Notes under the pieces: model-generated
The model's database searches: none
The model's input: only the letters and a program-made list of their open reading frames with translations
What the model was told of the DNA's origin: nothing
Position numbers and translations under genes: made by a program
Shown: in pieces, positions 59,341 through 64,000 of the stretch
Numbering within the stretch: the first letter of the stretch is position 1
Layout: each line of letters opens with the position of its first letter
Source: Ilyomonas sp963847085
GTDB taxonomy: Bacteria > Bacteroidota > Bacteroidia > Chitinophagales > Chitinophagaceae
Assembly: GCA_963847085.1 (NCBI GenBank)
Contig: CAWJYO010000011.1
Location: forward strand, 248,001-312,000
Direction of reading: 5' to 3'
Length of the DNA: 64,000 bases

Positions 59341-61050
59341 TTACTTAGTTCCCGACTTTGATTTTGTAGGTTTATTGGCAGGAGACTTTGTAGTACCTGT
59401 TGAACGGGGTTGGTTTTGACGTTGCTGCGCTTTTTCTAAAATACTCAGATACTGTTGATACTGCGTCTGGTTAGGATCGTACTTCACAGCTTGCCTAAAC
59501 GCATAAATGGCGCTATCCATGTTTTTCGCTGTATTGGCGTAATAGCCACCTTGCAAAGCGTAGTAATAAGCGATGGTTTGACCATTCTTTGCTGTGTCTT
59601 TCGACAAGTAAGAAATGTAATCGTTGATAGGACCTACAGCAGTTTTGCCGGTTGTATCCGATGCCTGCGCATACTTCACAGCAAATGTATAAGGATACAC
59701 CTGGTCGGGATATTTCGCTTTGTACAAAGCAATGGCTGAATCGGCATAAGGATCCTTAGCAGCCACGGCAGCATCAGTTAAATCGAACAATGCACGGCTT
59801 GTAGGATCGCCGGTGTTCATCGCGAAAGCTTGTTTAACATAAGCCAAGCGTTTTTGGGGCTGGTTGGTTCTCTTATAAATGGATGCGATAGAATCAATGT
59901 ATTTAATTTTATTTTTTTGCACGGTATCAACGTCCATAGCTTTGGTAAGATAGCTTACGGCTGTATCTTCTTCACCTGGAAATTTAGAATACACTTTAGC
60001 AGCCAGGATATAATAGTTAGGATCAGTTTGAGAGCCGGCGGTTTGTGAAGCAAAATATTTATCTAAGTAATTTTTCGCATTCACTGAATCGCCCAATCTA
60101 TCATAGTTATAAGCATATAACATATTCAGCTTTGGAAAGTTTTTACACTGTCCGGCAGCCATGGCATCAGCAGCAGCTTTTGACTGATCGTATTTACCGG
60201 CACGGAACAAATAATCCGCTTTAAAATAATCAGTATTACAATCCTGATCGGCGTATTTTACATAATTATTCAAATACTCCTGCGCCGCATTAATGTCTCT
60301 GTATTGATAGTAATCAAACCAGTTGTAATAAGCAGGTGCATAAGCTGCATCGGCAGCTATTGCTTTGCCATACCACTGCTCCATGCTTTCCTTGTTTTCC
60401 TGGCTTTTATAAATATTACCTATACGTGTGTAAGCAGCGGCGGCAAATTTAGGATCGCGCGTGGCTGCATCCTGAAAAGCAGTAACCGCTTCGCCGCCTT
60501 TATCACTACCCAGTTTTAAATAGTTGATGCCAAGGTTCATTTCTACATCAGCATTTTTAGGGTCAAGCTGTGCTGCTCTTTTTAAAACATCAACCGCATA
60601 GGCCGGATCGCCAACTTTACCTCCACCATACGCATTGGCTCGACCGATGGCATCTAAAATTTCAACATTTTCCTGCCCTTTTTTGTTCTTTGATGCAGTG
60701 ATAGCTTGTTCAAACTTTTGTTTTGCCGCATTTACATCATTGTTCTGAATTAAATCAAGTTCGCCCATACCCACCAAAATGTAAGGGTCGTTCACACCGC
60801 TGCTCAATGCGTTTTGATACAATGTTTTTGCACCTGCTATGTCTTCGTTACCCGGGGCTAATAACGCCTGACCTAACCAGTAAATGGCGCGTCCGTCTTT
60901 TGGGTTTTTATTTACTACATTTTGCAAAGCATCTTTTGCACTTTTGTCTTTCCCATAATACAAAAATTTAATGCCGTCGTCAACCGATTGGGCTTGCACG
61001 AAGGCAGTGGCAAGAACAATACATGCAAACGATAAAATTGTTTTCTTCAT
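59341..61050 (-). CDS. Exported tetratricopeptide repeat (TPR) protein
   Basis: The 569-residue product has a signal peptide (ILSFACIVLATAFVQAQ) followed by ten or more TPR-like helical pairs (GRAIYWLGQALLAPGNEDIA, AVDVLKRAAQLDPKNADVEM, AFQDAATRDPKFAAAAYTRI, AIYAFRQAVKYDPNQTQYQQ). The last 35 residues are Lys/Pro/Gln-rich and disordered. It is probably a periplasmic scaffold. The gene follows the PstS-like lipoprotein gene by 59 bp on the same strand. In many Bacteroidota these genes follow an exbB-exbD-tonB cluster, but that part would lie elsewhere and is not visible here. Confidence 0.85.
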   Translation of the reverse strand: MKKTILSFACIVLATAFVQAQSVDDGIKFLYYGKDKSAKDALQNVVNKNPKDGRAIYWLGQALLAPGNEDIAGAKTLYQNALSSGVNDPYILVGMGELDLIQNNDVNAAKQKFEQAITASKNKKGQENVEILDAIGRANAYGGGKVGDPAYAVDVLKRAAQLDPKNADVEMNLGINYLKLGSDKGGEAVTAFQDAATRDPKFAAAAYTRIGNIYKSQENKESMEQWYGKAIAADAAYAPAYYNWFDYYQYRDINAAQEYLNNYVKYADQDCNTDYFKADYLFRAGKYDQSKAAADAMAAGQCKNFPKLNMLYAYNYDRLGDSVNAKNYLDKYFASQTAGSQTDPNYYILAAKVYSKFPGEEDTAVSYLTKAMDVDTVQKNKIKYIDSIASIYKRTNQPQKRLAYVKQAFAMNTGDPTSRALFDLTDAAVAAKDPYADSAIALYKAKYPDQVYPYTFAVKYAQASDTTGKTAVGPINDYISYLSKDTAKNGQTIAYYYALQGGYYANTAKNMDSAIYAFRQAVKYDPNQTQYQQYLSILEKAQQRQNQPRSTGTTKSPANKPTKSKSGTK

Positions 61051-61109
61051 GTTTGTGTTTTTATAATAGTTATTAATTGCTTGAACTGTTTGTTAGCTTT
61101 TGTTTTTGG

Positions 61110-62021
61110 TTAAAAATCGCTTTTGCGTATGCTAAAATCCATTTTTCCAGGCACAAGATAAGACCTTCTGAATATCAATTGTCCTCTTTCGAGGGTCAGG
61201 AAATTGACAAAACCTGTACCAAGACCTGTGTTATTTTCCTTAATTATGTAATACAAAGGGCGTACCATCGGGTATTGGCCGTTTTCAATCGTTTCCTGCG
61301 AAGGTCTTACAAAATATCCGGCGCCGCAGGTCCGGCATTCTATCAATGCCATCTTTATTTTTTTGGCTTCTTCTACCTGCTCGGGGTCTTCATCATTACC
61401 TACCCAGCTCGAGCCAACAAAGCCAATTGCATCAACATTATTCGATACAAAATCAATCACGGCTTTACTGCCGTTGGCAGCTTGCACATTTGCGCTGAAC
61501 GGCTTTCCTTTCAACACCGTATCCATCAAATACCGAACGGTGCTTGTGGCATGATTGCCGTCAACCACAACCTGTTTTTTTGAGGTACTATCCGTAAGCA
61601 GGCGTTGCAGTTTTTTTATGCTGAAAACTGAATCTTTTCCGCTCCGGTTTACAATTACTGTTACTGCATCATAAGCAATGGCATCCCAATTCGGACGAAA
61701 GCCCCAGGCTTTTATCAGATCTTTTGCCTGGTCATCAGTTAAGCCCTGCGTGGTAATAATCATTCTTACGCTATCGTTCTGCAAATCTTTAAAACACTCT
61801 GCTTCCGATTTGTATTCGGCAATAATATGAGCATCGGGATAAGAAGATTGATATACTTTGATTTGTTCAGTGATAACAGGCTTAAAGCTTTCATCAACGC
61901 TTATATGAATGGTGCCCTGTGTTGGCGAATCGTACACAACGGCTTTGCTTTTGTTTTTGCACGAAAAACAAAAAAGTGCAAAAACAAAACAGATAAAAAG
62001 AGATGATGTTGTTCCTTTCAT
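61110..62021 (-). CDS. PstS-like substrate-binding lipoprotein
   Basis: The chosen ATG at 62021 overlaps the stop of the upstream gene as TAATG, implying translational coupling. An in-frame ATG two codons earlier (62027) is also possible. The 303-residue product is a lipoprotein (FICFVFALFCFSCKNKSKA) with a periplasmic binding protein fold of the phosphate-binding PstS type (GTIHISVDESFKPVITEQIK, DGNHATSTVRYLMDTVLKG, AIGFVGSSWVGN, YYIIKENNTGLGTGFVNFL). No Pst permease is nearby, so a role in phosphate import is doubtful. The signal-peptide codons contain two GCAAAAACAAA copies as an inverted repeat. Confidence 0.85.
   Translation of the reverse strand: MKGTTSSLFICFVFALFCFSCKNKSKAVVYDSPTQGTIHISVDESFKPVITEQIKVYQSSYPDAHIIAEYKSEAECFKDLQNDSVRMIITTQGLTDDQAKDLIKAWGFRPNWDAIAYDAVTVIVNRSGKDSVFSIKKLQRLLTDSTSKKQVVVDGNHATSTVRYLMDTVLKGKPFSANVQAANGSKAVIDFVSNNVDAIGFVGSSWVGNDEDPEQVEEAKKIKMALIECRTCGAGYFVRPSQETIENGQYPMVRPLYYIIKENNTGLGTGFVNFLTLERGQLIFRRSYLVPGKMDFSIRKSDF
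61949..61989. repeat. Inverted pair of the 11-mer word inside a signal-peptide coding region
   Basis: Arms TTTTGTTTTTGCAC (61949-61962) and GTGCAAAAACAAAA (61976-61989) are perfect complements around a 13-nt loop. They lie in the first 25 codons of the PstS-like gene. Confidence 0.7.
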
Positions 62022-62266
62022 TACCATTGTTTTTTTAAACCGCGATAGAGCCTGAAGACGCCATATATTATGCAAAGCCCGCCGAACAAATAACGCAGCA
62101 ACGGATCTAAATATCCCAGATAACCATTCAGCGTATCGTTGTTTATTTTATCTAAAAACAGCATTACCAAACCCATCACCAAAATTATAATGCCAAAGCT
62201 AATGTTGTAAATGGTTCGGGCAAGAGCTGCACTTCTTCGCTGTCTTTCTTTATAATCGTTTATCAC
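62021..62266 (-). CDS. Small two-helix membrane protein
   Basis: The 81-residue product has a basic N-terminus (YKERQRRSAALARTIY) and two membrane helices (ISFGIIILVMGLVMLFL and YLFGGLCIIYGVFRLYRGL). No domain is recognised. Its stop codon overlaps the PstS-like gene start by one base. Genes of this size commonly precede PstS-like lipoprotein genes in Bacteroidota, so it probably functions with them. Confidence 0.7.
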   Translation of the reverse strand: MINDYKERQRRSAALARTIYNISFGIIILVMGLVMLFLDKINNDTLNGYLGYLDPLLRYLFGGLCIIYGVFRLYRGLKKQW

Positions 62267-62718
62267 AAATTTGCTTTGAATGAAATGAAACCGTTTGCTT
62301 CTGCAATTTACCTATATCATTTCAACGGCAATAATAGTAAAATGAAAACAGATTGTTAGATTTCTTCTTTACAAATGAATCAAAACGAAATCATTATCAG
62401 GATGCAGAAATGCTCAGATTCCATAAACTAGGTTTCAGGAAACAAGATTCAAGGTTTCAAAATTTAAGAATACATACGTCAGGATTTCAAAGATTTCACG
62501 CAACAAATTTTAAGATTGAAGATTGAAAGATTTGTAATTTGAAAAGAGAAGATAAAACAGGCAAAAACAAACTTTGCACATTGCAGTTGATTTGTTATCT
62601 CACCTTTGTTTCTTAATTCTTGAATCTTGATTCGTAAACCTTGTCTCTTGAATCTTGTTTCCTGAAACCTTGTTTCTTGAACCTCGAAACCTTACCTTCG
62701 CAGCGCAAAAAAATAGCA
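62267..62718. other. Repeat-rich intergenic region upstream of atpG
   Basis: No gene is supported. An in-frame ORF extension before atpG (from 62641) is rejected as coding. It contains a 24-bp perfect inverted repeat (62430-62453 with 62647-62670), several degenerate CTTGAATCTTG/GAAACCTTG words and one GCAAAAACAAA copy (62561-62571). Confidence 0.6.
62430..62670. repeat. 24-bp inverted repeat spanning 241 bp
   Basis: Left arm 62430-62453 (starting AGGTTTCAGGAAACAAGATT) and right arm 62647-62670 are exact complements. The right side continues as a degenerate tandem of CTTGAATCTTG and GAAACCTTG words to about 62695. Confidence 0.7.
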
Positions 62719-63603
62719 ATGGCCGGTCAGTTAAAAGAAGTTCGTAACCGAATCAAATCTGTTCAAAGCACACAGCAAATTACAAAAGCCATGAAAATGG
62801 TGAGCGCTGCCAAGCTGCGCCGTGCACAGGAAAGCATTATGCAAATGCGGCCTTATGCGCAGAAGCTGCAGGAGATGCTGAGCAATATTGTAAGCAATGT
62901 TGACAGCAGTGAAATCAACATCAATCTGGCAACAGAACGACCTGTTGAAAAAGTGTTGCTGATTGTGATTACTTCTGATCGCGGGCTTGCCGGTGCTTAT
63001 AATTCCAATATCATTAAAGCGGCAAAAGCAACCATTGCCGAAAAGTATGCAACCCAATTTGCAAAAGGCAATGTTACCGTTTGGAACATCGGAAAGAAAG
63101 GCTATGAATCGTTATCAAAAAGCGGTTATAAAACCAATGCCGATTACAAAGACATTTTTTTGAACCTCAAATTTGAAAGTGTTCAAAAAGCTTCTGCTGC
63201 TGCAATGAAAGCCTTTGAAAATGGCGAGTTTGATGCGGTTGAACTCGTGTACAGCCAGTTTCAAAATGCGGCTTCACAAGTATTTAAAGTCGAAAAATTT
63301 TTACCCATACCAAAAGTAAAACCGAAAGAAGGAGCAAAAAAAGCCGACTTTATTTTTGAACCCAATAAGGCACAACTGATTGCTGAACTGATGCCCAAAA
63401 TTTTAAACACGCAATTGTACAAAGCTGTGCTTGATGCGAATGCCAGCGAGCATGGTGCGCGCATGACAGCGATGGACAAAGCGAGTGATAATGCCAACGA
63501 ATTGTTGCGCAGCTTACGCATTTCTTACAACCGCGCACGGCAGGCTGCCATTACTACCGAGCTTACGGAAATTGTGAGCGGTGCAGCAGCTTTGGAAGGA
63601 TAG
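62719..63603 (+). CDS. atpG: ATP synthase F1 gamma subunit
   Basis: ATG 62719 (MAGQLKEVRNRIKSVQSTQQ) gives 294 residues, normal for the family. The N-terminal and C-terminal helices that form the rotor shaft are QITKAMKMVSAAKLRRAQ and RARQAAITTELTEIVSGAAA. The signature ITTELTEIVSGA is close to consensus. A central Rossmann-like domain shows VLLIVITSDRGLAGAYNSNI. It is the rotating central stalk of ATP synthase in the cytoplasm. Other atp genes are not visible nearby. Its upstream region is repeat-rich. Confidence 0.97.
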   Translation: MAGQLKEVRNRIKSVQSTQQITKAMKMVSAAKLRRAQESIMQMRPYAQKLQEMLSNIVSNVDSSEININLATERPVEKVLLIVITSDRGLAGAYNSNIIKAAKATIAEKYATQFAKGNVTVWNIGKKGYESLSKSGYKTNADYKDIFLNLKFESVQKASAAAMKAFENGEFDAVELVYSQFQNAASQVFKVEKFLPIPKVKPKEGAKKADFIFEPNKAQLIAELMPKILNTQLYKAVLDANASEHGARMTAMDKASDNANELLRSLRISYNRARQAAITTELTEIVSGAAALEG

Positions 63604-63638
63604 TTTGTTTTTGTTGATTTTTTGATGCAGGAGTAAGA

Positions 63639-64000
63639 ATGACTGAATTTTCAAACATAGCGCTTCATGTTGAGGCGCTTATTTTTGCCTCCGACAAACC
63701 GTTATCATCCCTCGAAATAACTGAGCTTATCAACAATGCGTTTGCATTTCTGGAGCAATCATTTTCCGAAGAACAAATTGAAGATATTATTAAAATGGTA
63801 GAAGCCAAATATGCTTCACCAGAGGCCGCTTTTACTATCAAAGAAACCGGCGGTGGATGGCAGTTTTTAACCAAACCTGCTTACCATAAAACCATCGTTC
63901 AGTTGAATGGCGAAAAGTTTTTAAAACGGTTGTCGGCAGCGGCTATGGAAACGCTTTCTATCATCGCATATAAACAACCTGTAACAAAGGGCGAAATCGA
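63639..64000 (+). CDS. scpB: Segregation and condensation protein B (3'-truncated by window edge)
   Basis: ATG 63639 opens a frame that runs past the end of the window (120 residues visible). The sequence MTEFSNIALHVEALIFASDK, then AFTIKETGGGWQFLTKPAYH, and LSAAAMETLSIIAYKQPVTKGEI is diagnostic of ScpB, a winged-helix subunit that works with ScpA and SMC in chromosome condensation. An AGGAG lies 5 bases before the start codon, an unusually good Shine-Dalgarno site for this phylum. It starts 35 bp after atpG. Confidence 0.93.
   Translation, partial: MTEFSNIALHVEALIFASDKPLSSLEITELINNAFAFLEQSFSEEQIEDIIKMVEAKYASPEAAFTIKETGGGWQFLTKPAYHKTIVQLNGEKFLKRLSAAAMETLSIIAYKQPVTKGEI

Noticed and set aside
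62641..62718. N-terminal extension of atpG
   Set aside because: The extra residues come from a degenerate tandem repeat. The family start MAGQLKEV is at 62719.
1..64000. CRISPR array, rRNA, tRNA or prophage
   Set aside because: No regularly spaced repeats, no rRNA or tRNA sequence and no phage genes were recognised anywhere.

Overview
The window looks like a chromosomal segment of a Bacteroidota bacterium, most likely a Chitinophagaceae-like relative. Evidence is three SusC/SusD pairs, a hybrid two-component regulator, a type IX secretion (T9SS) C-terminal sorting domain, several ASPIC/UnbV-VCBS lipoproteins, promoters of the TAnnTTTG type, A-rich regions instead of Shine-Dalgarno sites at most starts, and roughly 40% G+C. 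The genus is inference.

Layout. (1) 1-1138: end of a sugar phosphate isomerase/epimerase gene, then a divergent rpiA. (2) 1.4-16.5 kb: a carbohydrate locus with a frameshifted GH2 exo-glucosaminidase/mannosidase-like enzyme, a TolB-propeller protein, SusC/SusD, a membrane-anchored propeller/Y_Y_Y/HTH regulator without a kinase domain, a Tat-exported sugar isomerase and a two-domain thioredoxin-fold protein. Two copies of a twin operator (TGATGTAGT-N2-TGATGTAGTA), each exactly 29 bp upstream of a -7 element, tie two of these transcription units together. (3) 16.8-33.3 kb, minus strand: a polysaccharide utilisation locus (PUL) with hybrid sensor, SusC, SusD, an IPT/TIG surface glycan-binding protein, a clan GH-A glycosidase with two frameshifts, and a VCBS/ASPIC lipoprotein. 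(4) 34-47.2 kb: a second PUL with SusC, SusD, a VCBS/ASPIC lipoprotein with one frameshift, a vanadium-haloperoxidase/PAP2-type lipoprotein and a LacZ-type GH2 beta-galactosidase. A short promoter-plus-terminator module lies in front of this SusC. (5) 47.6-57.1 kb: a TonB-dependent receptor, an IS1595-type transposase remnant, small unknown exported proteins, a T9SS fibronectin-III protein broken by four indels, and a decayed VPS10/BNR-propeller pseudogene. (6) 57.5-64 kb: a yellow/MRJP-family lipoprotein, nuoA, then the minus-strand set of a two-TM protein, a PstS-like lipoprotein and a TPR protein, then atpG and the start of scpB.

The most unusual signal is not a gene. The exact 11-mer GCAAAAACAAA (or its complement TTTGTTTTTGC) occurs at least 19 times by eye, mostly between genes or in signal-peptide codons. 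Two pairs sit as inverted repeats, one forming a 28-bp stem just after a stop codon. My hand estimate for random sequence is about 0.07 copies. The distribution resembles DNA-uptake sequences of other phyla, but its role is unknown.

Many genes carry single-base indels. Some may be assembly errors, but the VPS10-like gene also has internal deletions at short repeats and two stop codons, so real decay is present as well.
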